NCBI GenBank assembly: GCA_902494085.1
Contig: CABURU010000012.1
Span: 1-44,848 of the forward strand
Source of the DNA: an uncultured Collinsella sp.
GTDB lineage: Bacteria; Actinomycetota; Coriobacteriia; Coriobacteriales; Coriobacteriaceae
Direction: 5' to 3'
DNA: 44,848 bases
The translations under genes and the position numbers were made by a program. Below are positions 30,465 to 44,845 of this stretch, piece by piece. Below the pieces are notes generated by a model. The model was not told where the DNA came from and did not search any database. It saw nothing but the letters and a program-made list of their open reading frames with translations. Position 1 is the first letter of the stretch, and every line of letters begins with the position of its first letter.

Positions 30465-30557
30465 GCCGCCTCCTTTCCGGTTGGTTTCCGTTTAGGTTAC
30501 ACCGTCTGGCGGCGCCTCGCCGCGCTATCCTAGTGCAACCCTTACGAAAGGAACGCC

Positions 30558-31694
30558 ATGCGTCTGCCCATGAATACCTCGCTTGCCACGCTCAAGCCCT
30601 CCGGTATCCGCCGGATCAACGCGCTCGCCGCCCAGCACCCGGGGTGTATCGCGCTTGCGCTTGGCGAGCCCGATTTTCCCACGCCCGATGTGATTAGCGC
30701 CGAGGTGACCGCCGCACTGGACCGCGGTGACACGCACTATCCGCCCAACAACGGTCGCCCCGCCCTGCGTGAGGCGTTGTCTGCCTACATGGGGGGCGCG
30801 GGCCTTACGTTTTCCGCCGACGAGGTCATCCTGACCGACGGCGCGACCGAGGCCCTGTCGGCAACATTCATGGCCATGCTCAACCCCGGCGATGAGGTCA
30901 TTATTCCCACGCCGGCCTTTGGCCTGTACGAGAGCATCGTCGTGGCCAACCACGCCAAAGCAGTCTTTTTGGATACGGAGCCTGCGCAATTTCAGATTGA
31001 CGAGGATGCGCTTCGTGCTTGCGTGACGCCGGCGACCAAGGCCATCGTCATCTGCTCGCCCAACAATCCTACGGGCTGTATCCTCAACGCGGCTTCGCTC
31101 GACGCCGTGGCGCACGTGGCGGAGCAGATGGGCATCTACGTGGTCTGCGACGACGTATACAACCGCCTGGTCTATGTGGATGGCTACGAGCGCTTCGCCC
31201 AGCGACACCCGGAGCTGCGCGAGCAGACGGTCGTCATCGAGAGCTTCTCCAAGCCCTGGGCTATGACCGGCTGGCGCCTGGGTTGGCTCGCAGCCGCGGC
31301 CCCCGTCATCGCCGAGATCGCAAAAGCTCACCAATACCTAGTATCGAGCGTCGTCTCCTTCGAGATGGACGCCGCAGCCCGAGCCCTCACCGTCGACCCA
31401 ACCCCCATGCTCGAAGTCTATCGAGCCCGTCGCGAACGCGTACTCGCAGCCTTAGACGCCATGGGCCTCGACGTAGTAGAGCCCGCAGGAGCCTTCTACA
31501 CTTTCCCGAGCATCAAAAAGTTCGGCCTAACCAGCGAAGACTTCTGCATCAAAGCCATCAAAGAGGCAAACGTAGCCCTAGTCCCGGGAGACTGCTTCGG
31601 AATCGAAGGCCACATCCGCCTAAGCTACTGCGTCTCCGACGAAAACCTGGACGAAGGCCTCCGCCGCCTGTCCACCTTCATTTCAACCTTGTAG
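30558..31694 (+). CDS. PLP-dependent aminotransferase, class I/II
   Basis: The 378-residue cytosolic enzyme is a fold-type I aminotransferase. It shows LALGEPDFPTPDVI, NNGRPALREA, the cofactor-binding CSPNNPTGCILN, CDDVYNRLVY and the Schiff-base Lys232 in SFSKPWAMTGWRLGW. Relatives transfer amino groups from aspartate, aromatic or other amino acids; the substrate is open. AAAGGA lies 7 nt before ATG 30558. From about 31317 to the end, codons end almost only in C or A (CTA, GTA, GGA, GAA, CGA), unlike the first two thirds, though the protein reads through normally. A large palindrome follows. Confidence 0.93.
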   Translation: MRLPMNTSLATLKPSGIRRINALAAQHPGCIALALGEPDFPTPDVISAEVTAALDRGDTHYPPNNGRPALREALSAYMGGAGLTFSADEVILTDGATEALSATFMAMLNPGDEVIIPTPAFGLYESIVVANHAKAVFLDTEPAQFQIDEDALRACVTPATKAIVICSPNNPTGCILNAASLDAVAHVAEQMGIYVVCDDVYNRLVYVDGYERFAQRHPELREQTVVIESFSKPWAMTGWRLGWLAAAAPVIAEIAKAHQYLVSSVVSFEMDAAARALTVDPTPMLEVYRARRERVLAALDAMGLDVVEPAGAFYTFPSIKKFGLTSEDFCIKAIKEANVALVPGDCFGIEGHIRLSYCVSDENLDEGLRRLSTFISTL

Positions 31695-31753
31695 CCCTCA
31701 GGGACGCAACACATCAGCCCACCGACTTAAGGCTTATGAGTGGGGGCGCCGGC

Positions 31754-31957
31754 CAACGGGAAACCGGGCTGCCCCAAAGTCACCGCAGGCCGCGCCGCCG
31801 AAGGCCAGGCGCAAGGTTTTCGTAGATTCCGCACGAGCCGAAGAGCACTTAATGTGCTCTTCGTGCGAGCCCAGGACCTGACCGAGCGAAAACCTTGCGC
31901 CTGGCCTTCGGCGGCGCGGCCGGATGGTGGAATTGTGTGCAGCCCGGTTTCCCGTTG
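31754..31957. repeat. Large nested palindrome with covarying central hairpin
   Basis: Three nested inverted repeats: outer arms 31754-31772 and 31939-31957 (perfect 19 bp), middle arms 31788-31822 and 31887-31921 (perfect 35 bp), and a central hairpin GAAGAGCAC-TTAAT-GTGCTCTTC (31840-31862). Flanks of the centre read TTCCGCACG on the left and GTGCGAGCCCAGGACCTG on the right. The same centre with compensated bases recurs at 44797-44819. There is no open frame of note and no transposase. It lies directly between the aminotransferase gene and the rplJ promoter. Confidence 0.85.
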
Positions 31958-31983
31958 ACCGACGCCGGGGTCCCCGCCATAAT
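31955..31983 (+). promoter_or_regulatory. rplJ: Promoter of rplJL
   Basis: TTGACC (31955-31960) and CATAAT (31978-31983) are spaced exactly 17 bp. The first three bases of the -35 box (31955-31957) are also the last bases of the outer arm of the large palindrome. Transcription would start near 31990, giving a 210-nt leader. Confidence 0.75.
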
Positions 31984-32008
31984 ACTTTCGGTTCACGCAC
32001 GAATCCGC

Positions 32009-32134
32009 TGCCAGAGACAGCCGGCGCAAACGGGTCTTACCCGCGAGCTTAATGGGACATCCCGCCAGCCGAGGTGGTCGAGTAGATATGTCTTCTCGCC
32101 CCCGTCGCTCATGCAGCGCGGGGGCTTTCTTTTT
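32009..32134 (+). ncRNA. Ribosomal protein L10-type leader with attenuator
   Basis: The rplJ leader carries AGAGACAGCCGG, GAGCTTAATGGGACATCCC and GCCAGCCGAGGTGG, the pattern of the L10 leader RNA known from Gram-positive rplJL operons, to which the L10-(L12)4 complex binds. It is followed by a terminator hairpin (32098-32134). This predicts that excess L10 causes premature termination. The assignment rests on recognised sequence and position; a covariance search was not run. Confidence 0.75.
32098..32134 (+). terminator. Attenuator terminator in the rplJ leader
   Basis: GCCCCCG (32098-32104) pairs with CGGGGGC (32119-32125), extended by CGCT/AGCG inside, and TTTCTTTTT follows. It lies upstream of the rplJ ribosome binding site, so it can only work as a regulated terminator. 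Confidence 0.85.
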
Positions 32135-32199
32135 GGACATGCCCCCGTCACGTCCTTGTGGCGGACCGTGCCCGGAAAGAATTCGAGGAGGTGTAATTC

Positions 32200-32721
32200 A
32201 TGCCCCAGCAGTACAAAATCGACAAGGTTGCAGAGATCGAGTCCCGTATCGCCGAGAACGCCGGTCTGTTCGTCGTCAACTACAACGGTCTGACGGTTAA
32301 GCAGGCTCAGGAGCTGCGTCATCAGCTTCGCGAGTGCGGCGCCGAGATGAAGGTCTACAAGAACAACCTGGTCAAGATCGCCCTCAAGAACCAGGAGCAG
32401 CCCGAGATCGACGAGATTCTCGCCGGCCCCGTCGCTTATGTGTTCTACGAGACCGAGCCGGTCGAGGCCGCTAAGGCCCTTAAGGACTTCTCCGCTAAGT
32501 CCAAGGGCGTCCTTGAGATCAAGGGCGGTATCTCCGACGGCAAGGCCGTTTCCGCTGATGATGTTAAGGCTATCGCTGAGCTGCCCACCAAGGATCAGCT
32601 TCTCGGCCAGATCGCCGGTCTCATCTCCGGTTTCGCTCGCGACATCGCTGTCTGCGTCAACGGCGTTTCCTCTGGTCTCGCTCGTTCGATTCAGCAGGTC
32701 TCCGAGCAGAAGGCAGCCTAG
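32200..32721 (+). CDS. rplJ: Large-subunit ribosomal protein uL10
   Basis: L10 anchors the L12 dimers at the stalk base and represses its own operon. The 173-residue product has VAEIESRIAENAGLFVVNYNGLTVKQAQELR near the N terminus, VYKNNLVKIAL, and an alanine/serine-rich C-terminal L12-binding helix. GAGGAGGTG lies before the ATG. The usual neighbours rplK and rplA are 27 kb away; only rplL follows. Confidence 0.97.
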   Translation: MPQQYKIDKVAEIESRIAENAGLFVVNYNGLTVKQAQELRHQLRECGAEMKVYKNNLVKIALKNQEQPEIDEILAGPVAYVFYETEPVEAAKALKDFSAKSKGVLEIKGGISDGKAVSADDVKAIAELPTKDQLLGQIAGLISGFARDIAVCVNGVSSGLARSIQQVSEQKAA

Positions 32722-32736
32722 TCGCTGTTTTCACCC

Positions 32737-32804
32737 GCGGCGGCAACGCCGCACCCCTGGCGCATTCGCGCCGTGTTTTAACTGATCTCCGTGCATCCGC
32801 ACGG
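32737..32804 (+). other. Three consecutive tetraloop hairpins between rplJ and rplL
   Basis: GCGGCG-GCAA-CGCCGC (32737-32752), GGCGC-ATTC-GCGCC (32759-32772) and CCGTGC-ATCC-GCACGG (32789-32804) each form a short perfect stem with a four-base loop. None has a T-run. They may protect or process the mRNA, helping the four-to-one excess of L12 over L10; that role is inferred. Confidence 0.6.
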
Positions 32805-32823
32805 AAACCGAAAGGACTTAGAA

Positions 32824-33201
32824 ATGGCTAAGCTTACCACCGATGAGATCATCGATGCTCTTAAGGAAATGACCCTTCTCGAGGCTTCCGAGCTCGTCAA
32901 GGCTATCGAGGACACCTTCGGCGTTTCCGCCGCTGCTCCTGCCGCTGTTGTCGCCGCTCCCGCTGCTGGCGCTGCTGAGGCCGAGGAGAAGACCGAGTTT
33001 GACGTCGTGCTCGAGGGCTTCGGCGACAACAAGATCCAGGTCATCAAGGCCGTCCGTGAGCTCACCAACCTTGGCCTGAAGGAGGCCAAGGAGGTCGTCG
33101 AGGGCGCTCCCAAGGCTGTTCTCGAGGGTGCCAAGAAGGAGGACGCCGAGGCTGCCAAGGAGAAGCTCGAGGCTGCTGGCGCTGCTGTCACCCTCAAGTA
33201 A
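32824..33201 (+). CDS. rplL: Large-subunit ribosomal protein bL12
   Basis: L7/L12 forms the flexible stalk that recruits translation GTPases. The 125-residue product has the N-terminal dimerisation helices (LTTDEIIDALKEMTLLEASELVKAIEDTFGV), an alanine-rich hinge (about 37-55) and the C-terminal domain (EKTEFDVVLEGFGDNKIQVIKAVRELTNLGLKEAKEVVEGAP). GAAAGGA lies before ATG 32824; the in-frame ATG at 32791 is upstream of that site and was rejected. A strong terminator follows. Confidence 0.98.
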   Translation: MAKLTTDEIIDALKEMTLLEASELVKAIEDTFGVSAAAPAAVVAAPAAGAAEAEEKTEFDVVLEGFGDNKIQVIKAVRELTNLGLKEAKEVVEGAPKAVLEGAKKEDAEAAKEKLEAAGAAVTLK

Positions 33202-33228
33202 TCAGGCTTTCTCGCCAGATTTCTTTGC

Positions 33229-33267
33229 AGACGGGGTTCGCATTGCGAGCCCCGTCTTTTTTGTTTT
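33229..33267 (+). terminator. Terminator of rplJL
   Basis: GACGGGG (33230-33236) and CCCCGTC (33250-33256), with TCGC/GCGA inside, then TTTTTTGTTTTT. A textbook rho-independent terminator. Confidence 0.95.
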
Positions 33268-33391
33268 TCGGTCCCTCGACATCGATTGCTCAAACTGCCA
33301 TGTTCTGTGATTTGCGTCGTATCGGGTGCCCTGCCGTTGGACAATAAAATTGCACCATTCGAGCAATAATTTGCGTTGACCTGCTGAAGAA

Positions 33392-33419
33392 TTGTCTCTG
33401 CCTTGTAGCGACATATAGT
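33392..33419 (+). promoter_or_regulatory. galU: Promoter of galU
   Basis: TTGTCT (33392-33397) and TATAGT (33414-33419), spaced 16 bp. The rest of the 314-nt rplL-galU gap (33202-33515) holds the rplL terminator and A/T-richer sequence, without a gene. Confidence 0.55.
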
Positions 33420-33515
33420 TCCAGCGGTAAGATGCTTGGGTATCGCAATTTGGTCTGCGGCTGTGTGCCGCACGCATGGGGCGCTTTTGCGCCTGCGAAA
33501 GGATCTTTGAATAAC

Positions 33516-34424
33516 ATGAAGGCAATCATCCCCGCCGCCGGTCTTGGCACGCGTTTTCTACCTGGCACCAAGTGCACGCCCAAAGAGATGCTGCCGGTGC
33601 TCGACAAGCCCGTCATTCAGTATGTCGTCGAGGAGGCGCTCGACCCCGAGGAGGTCGACGATGCCATCATCGTTACTTCTCCCGGTAAGCCCGAGCTACT
33701 GAACTACTTCCAGCCCGATCGCTCGCTCGTGAACCTGCTGCGCGAGCGCGGCAAGAACGCCTATGCCGACGCCGTCGCCCACGCTGGCGGTATGCCGGTC
33801 GACTTTCGCTATCAGTATGAGCCCAAGGGCCTCGGTCATGCTATTCGCTCTGCTGCCGACGCCGTGGCGGGGGAGAACTTCCTGGTTCTTCTGGGCGACT
33901 ACGTTGTGCCTAATCGCGACATCTGCGACAAGATGCTCACCGTTTCCAAGGAGCACGGTGGCGCTTCGGTTATCGCCGTCGCTGCTTGCTCGCCCGAGGA
34001 AGTCAGCCGCTACGGCGTTATCGCCGGCGAGCGCGTTGGTTCGCTCGAGGGCGCCGAGGGCGTTGCCGATGCCGAGCCGGGCGCTGTCTGGCGCATCGGC
34101 GGTCTGGTCGAGAAGCCCGCTCCCGAGGCGGCTCCGTCCAACCTGTACATCGTCGGTCGCTACCTGCTGAGCCCGCTGGTCATGGACCTGCTGGCCGATC
34201 AGCAGGCCGGCAAGGGCGGCGAGATCCAGCTGACTGACGCCATGGCCCGCTCGCTCGACCGCGAGGCCATGTACGCTGTCGTCATCGACCCGCTGTCGGG
34301 CTACGACACCGGCACGCCTTCTGGCTGGATGGCCACCAACGCCCTCATGGCTGCAAGCGATCCTCGCTTTGCCGGCGCCTTCTGGGACGCCATCGACGAG
34401 CGCGGCGGCTTGATGCGCAAGTAA
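33516..34424 (+). CDS. galU: UTP-glucose-1-phosphate uridylyltransferase
   Basis: The enzyme makes UDP-glucose from UTP and glucose-1-phosphate for glycolipid, polysaccharide and galactose metabolism. The 302-residue product has KAIIPAAGLGTRFLPGTK and CTPKEMLPV (nucleotidyltransferase signature), QPKGLGHA-like EPKGLGHAI, GDYVVP, and GGEIQLTDAM. GAAAGGA lies 12 nt before ATG 33516. Its position between rplL and rpoB is unusual; it has its own promoter and terminator, so it interrupts what is usually one operon. Confidence 0.96.
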   Translation: MKAIIPAAGLGTRFLPGTKCTPKEMLPVLDKPVIQYVVEEALDPEEVDDAIIVTSPGKPELLNYFQPDRSLVNLLRERGKNAYADAVAHAGGMPVDFRYQYEPKGLGHAIRSAADAVAGENFLVLLGDYVVPNRDICDKMLTVSKEHGGASVIAVAACSPEEVSRYGVIAGERVGSLEGAEGVADAEPGAVWRIGGLVEKPAPEAAPSNLYIVGRYLLSPLVMDLLADQQAGKGGEIQLTDAMARSLDREAMYAVVIDPLSGYDTGTPSGWMATNALMAASDPRFAGAFWDAIDERGGLMRK

Positions 34425-34444
34425 GCCTTCGGACATCGACATTT

Positions 34445-34477
34445 ACGGGCGCGGCCCTCGGTTCGCGCCCGTTTTTT
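34445..34477 (+). terminator. Terminator of galU
   Basis: ACGGGCGCG (34445-34453) pairs with CGCGCCCGT (34464-34472), then TTTTTT. Confidence 0.92.
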
Positions 34478-34504
34478 ATAAGAGCTTCGATTGTCGACTC
34501 TCTG

Positions 34505-34567
34505 TTCACAGAAAATATATGAACAGATGTTCGATACACATACATTTACCTGCGTATTTTCTGTCGA
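34505..34567. promoter_or_regulatory. LexA-like box nested in an inverted repeat upstream of rpoB
   Basis: TGAACAGATGTTCG (34520-34533) matches the Gram-positive LexA box CGAACRNRYGTTCG at every fixed position but the first. It lies inside a perfect 10-bp inverted repeat, ACAGAAAATA (34508-34517) and TATTTTCTGT (34555-34564). The region is A/T-rich compared with its surroundings. It is about 80-110 bp upstream of the likely rpoB promoter. No small gene can be recognised between it and rpoB. Confidence 0.5.
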
Positions 34568-34610
34568 AAAACTTTGCTACTCCAAAAACTCAATCGCGTC
34601 AAGGCTTTTC

Positions 34611-34638
34611 TTGCCCAACGGTCGGTACCTGATAAACT
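34611..34638 (+). promoter_or_regulatory. rpoB: Promoter of rpoBC
   Basis: TTGCCC (34611-34616) and TAAACT (34633-34638), spaced 16 bp, about 75 nt before the start codon. The adjacent GATAAA (34631) is an alternative -10. Confidence 0.5.
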
Positions 34639-34711
34639 ATTAGGTTGCGATAACTGGCGAAGCTATGCCTCGCCAACCCACCGAGCATTTCCGTGAAGGA
34701 GGAAAAACCTG

Positions 34712-38203
<3,492 letters not shown>

Positions 38204-38209
38204 TTGACT

Positions 38210-42685
<4,476 letters not shown>

Positions 42686-42690
42686 CTAGT

Positions 42691-42829
42691 TCCGCCGTTC
42701 TAACGAACGGCGGCGACCTCCGTCGCTGCGCGGCCCCCAGAGCTACAATCTGTCATTCAAAAGGCAGGGCATGACCAAAAGGTCAATGCCCTGCCTTTTT
42801 CATGCCACCTTGTACGCTCTGGGGGCCGC
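42691..42829 (+). terminator. Terminator of rpoBC inside an outer inverted repeat
   Basis: A first hairpin, CCGCCGTTC with GAACGGCGG (42691-42712), is followed by the main terminator: AAAAGGCAGGGCAT (42759-42772) pairing with ATGCCCTGCCTTTT (42786-42799), extended by GACC/GGTC. Perfect 14-bp outer arms GCGGCCCCCAGAGC (42730-42743) and GCTCTGGGGGCCGC (42816-42829) surround it. The 166 nt from 42830 to 42995 hold only the promoter of the sigma gene. Confidence 0.85.
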
Positions 42830-42919
42830 TCGCTTGCGTATGCTCAACCTGTTGCGTTCCGTCGATCCCTTGCCAATAAGGGGCAGAGTTTTTTTGGTAG
42901 GTTATTCCTGCTTGAATTT

Positions 42920-42947
42920 GAAACATTTCGTTCGGTCAAAGCGTATC
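42920..42947 (+). promoter_or_regulatory. ECF-type promoter of the sigma factor gene
   Basis: GAAACA (42920-42925) and CGTATC (42942-42947) are spaced 16 bp. This fits ECF-sigma promoters (GAAC-type -35, CGT-type -10) better than a housekeeping promoter, and suggests that the sigma factor drives its own gene. Confidence 0.5.
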
Positions 42948-42995
42948 TATGGTGAGGGCCTCAGCAAGAATCATTAACGTCACCGGGAGGTGATT

Positions 42996-43514
42996 ATGGA
43001 AGAACAGGCATTTAGACAGGCGGTCGAAGATCACCGGGATGTCGTGTTTCGGATCGCATTGACGTACCTGCGCGATTGTGCCGACGCCGACGATGTTGCC
43101 CAGGATGTCTTTCTTAAGCTGCTTAAAAGCGATGGACATTTTGAGAGTTGGGAGCATCTTCGCCGCTGGCTTATCCGGGTCACGATCAATGAATGTAAAT
43201 CGCTCTTTCGAAAGCCATGGAGGCGTGTGGAGGATATTGAGAACCTGGCCGAGTCGCTTTCGACAGCGCAGGATGAGACCAAGGCGGTCCTGTCAGACGT
43301 TATGCGACTTCCGGAGCGATTCCGTGTTCCCATCGTGCTCTATTACTATCTGGGCTTTTCGACCTCAGAGATTGCCGAGTTACTGCATGTACCAGCCGCG
43401 ACCGTTCGAACGCGTTTAGCTCGCGGTCGATCGAAGCTCAAATTCATCCTAGAGGAGGGCGACCGTGAAATCCAATCAAATCAAGCAGGCCTTCGAGTCC
43501 ATCCAAGCCGATAG
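42996..43514 (+). CDS. ECF-family RNA polymerase sigma factor
   Basis: The 172-residue protein has region 2 (AVEDHRDVVFRIALTYLRDCADADDVAQDVFLKLL) and region 4 (LPERFRVPIVLYYYLGFSTSEIAELLHVPAATVRTRLARGRSKLK), joined by a short linker, and no region 3, as in extracytoplasmic-function sigma factors. It would redirect polymerase to a small regulon under an envelope or ionic stress. ATG 42996 was preferred to GTG 42990, which overlaps the ribosome binding site GGGAGG. The last 50 nt overlap the next gene, which strongly suggests coupled synthesis with its likely anti-sigma partner. Confidence 0.93.
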   Translation: MEEQAFRQAVEDHRDVVFRIALTYLRDCADADDVAQDVFLKLLKSDGHFESWEHLRRWLIRVTINECKSLFRKPWRRVEDIENLAESLSTAQDETKAVLSDVMRLPERFRVPIVLYYYLGFSTSEIAELLHVPAATVRTRLARGRSKLKFILEEGDREIQSNQAGLRVHPSR

Positions 43515-44541
43515 CGATCTTGCCGACCGTGTGCTTTATGCTGCCGCTGGCGAGCCGCTTCGTCGAAAGGGTCACGCGAAGCCTCTGTATGTTGCCGTTG
43601 TTGGATGTCTTGTCGGAGTGCTGGCGACCGGAGGGGTCGCCTACGCCGTCGTCAATTCCAGATATTTTGCCTCAGCCTGGGGAAACCACGGCAACGGGGA
43701 TTCCATCACCTGGACCAACGGTGGCTCATCGGGGACTAAATACACCTACACCAGAGAGTTTGGTGACGGCATCGCGCCCCAAAGCCTGGAGGGTGCAGTC
43801 CAGGAGGTTAATCTGTCCGTCGAGGGCAACGGCTATACGCTCGATATCCATGAGATGGCTATTGACCAAAACGGCTGCGGAGCCGTGACGTTTACGTTGT
43901 CCAATCCAAATGGCGTTAACTACTACAAGCCGGCAGCAGAGACGGGCGAACTTGTTCTCTATGGTGAAGAAGAACAAGGCATCGGCACGCCCAGCATGAA
44001 CTTCGGCGAGGAATGGGCTGACACACGCTGCACAATTGATAAAGACACATCAAGCGACACGGTCATTAACGGCACGATGTACTTTGCATCTTGGAATCGC
44101 GATCGAGATTTACGACGCGCTGTCACTTGGAATATCTCCTGGACAGAGGGCGAAGGCGAGGATGCGAAGCCGTTCGAGGCATCGACGCCCGAGTTTAGCG
44201 TCGGAGCGTACGTCGATACAAAGGAACTCCGCTCCGATGACTCGCCTCTCGAGATCAGCCCGTTTTCCATCCAGACGCACATCGATGATCTGGGCATTGA
44301 CGCAGTCACGAAAAAGTTGACCGTTACCTACAAGGATGGATCGGAGCAGATTATCGAAGACGATGCTGCGGGCGCGTACAATTTCTATGTCTCGCTGACG
44401 CGCAATAGCGGAGAGAACATCTCGGTGCCGACAAAACTGATCAATGTCGATCAGGTGGTCTCGGTAACCCTTGAGGGCACGAGGTACACATCAACAGGAG
44501 AGACCGAAACAGAAGTACCCTTTACCATCGTCTATTCGTAA
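43465..44541 (+). CDS. DUF4179-like membrane protein, probable anti-sigma factor
   Basis: The 358-residue protein has a short cytosolic N terminus (1-40, with QAFESIQADSDLADRVL), one membrane helix (about 41-63) and a large extracytoplasmic part of beta-type, similar in layout to DUF4179 proteins that pair with ECF sigma factors. By analogy the N-terminal part would hold the sigma factor and the outer part would sense the signal. No zinc HxxxCxxC anti-sigma motif is visible, so the binding mode differs from the ZAS group. GTG 43465 follows GAGGAGGG (43450-43457) and lies inside the sigma gene. Confidence 0.8.
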   Translation: MKSNQIKQAFESIQADSDLADRVLYAAAGEPLRRKGHAKPLYVAVVGCLVGVLATGGVAYAVVNSRYFASAWGNHGNGDSITWTNGGSSGTKYTYTREFGDGIAPQSLEGAVQEVNLSVEGNGYTLDIHEMAIDQNGCGAVTFTLSNPNGVNYYKPAAETGELVLYGEEEQGIGTPSMNFGEEWADTRCTIDKDTSSDTVINGTMYFASWNRDRDLRRAVTWNISWTEGEGEDAKPFEASTPEFSVGAYVDTKELRSDDSPLEISPFSIQTHIDDLGIDAVTKKLTVTYKDGSEQIIEDDAAGAYNFYVSLTRNSGENISVPTKLINVDQVVSVTLEGTRYTSTGETETEVPFTIVYS

Positions 44542-44547
44542 GGTCTG

Positions 44548-44579
44548 GGCCGCTTCCCAAGAGGGGAAGCGGCCTTTTT
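44548..44579 (+). terminator. Terminator of the sigma/anti-sigma operon
   Basis: GGCCGCTTCCC (44548-44558) pairs with GGGAAGCGGCC (44564-44574), then TTTTT. Confidence 0.95.
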
Positions 44580-44674
44580 AGCGTTATATGGACGAGTGGA
44601 TTGGAAGTTATTCGTCTGATTCTCGGAAGAACGTGGCAAATGGATGTGGATCACCGTGAAGAGTGGCGTTTTCC

Positions 44675-44716
44675 CAGATAAAACCGACCAAAATAAACCT
44701 GTCCCTTTTTGGCAGG
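44675..44716. repeat. TGTCCC hairpin element, copy near window end
   Basis: These 42 bp match 10739-10780 at 41 positions (CCGACC instead of CCTACC). The right end differs after GGCAGG, so the full stem of the other copy is lost here. The rest of the 44580-44848 region holds no gene. Confidence 0.75.
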
Positions 44717-44784
44717 GAACGTTGCCCCAACGAGCACGTCGGATTCCCGGACCGGGCCGCCCGCTGTTTAAGTTTGTCGCGAGT

Positions 44785-44845
44785 TCCGCACGCAAAGGAA
44801 AGCACTTAATGTGCTTTCCGTCTTGCGCAGGACTGTAGAGCAGCA
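44785..44845. repeat. Second copy of the covarying hairpin element (partial, at edge)
   Basis: TTCCGCACG (44784-44792) is followed by GGAAAGCAC-TTAAT-GTGCTTTCC (44797-44819) and GCGCAGGACTG. Order, spacing and loop equal those of the palindrome centre at 31840-31862, while three base pairs of the stem have changed on both sides. Outer arms may continue beyond the window. Confidence 0.75.

Noticed and set aside
31019..31825. 268-codon frame overlapping the aminotransferase gene
   Set aside because: Out of frame with a clear PLP enzyme, Arg/Pro-rich, ends inside the palindrome.
31754..31957. Insertion sequence
   Set aside because: Although the arms look like terminal repeats, no transposase and no target-site duplication could be found within or around it.
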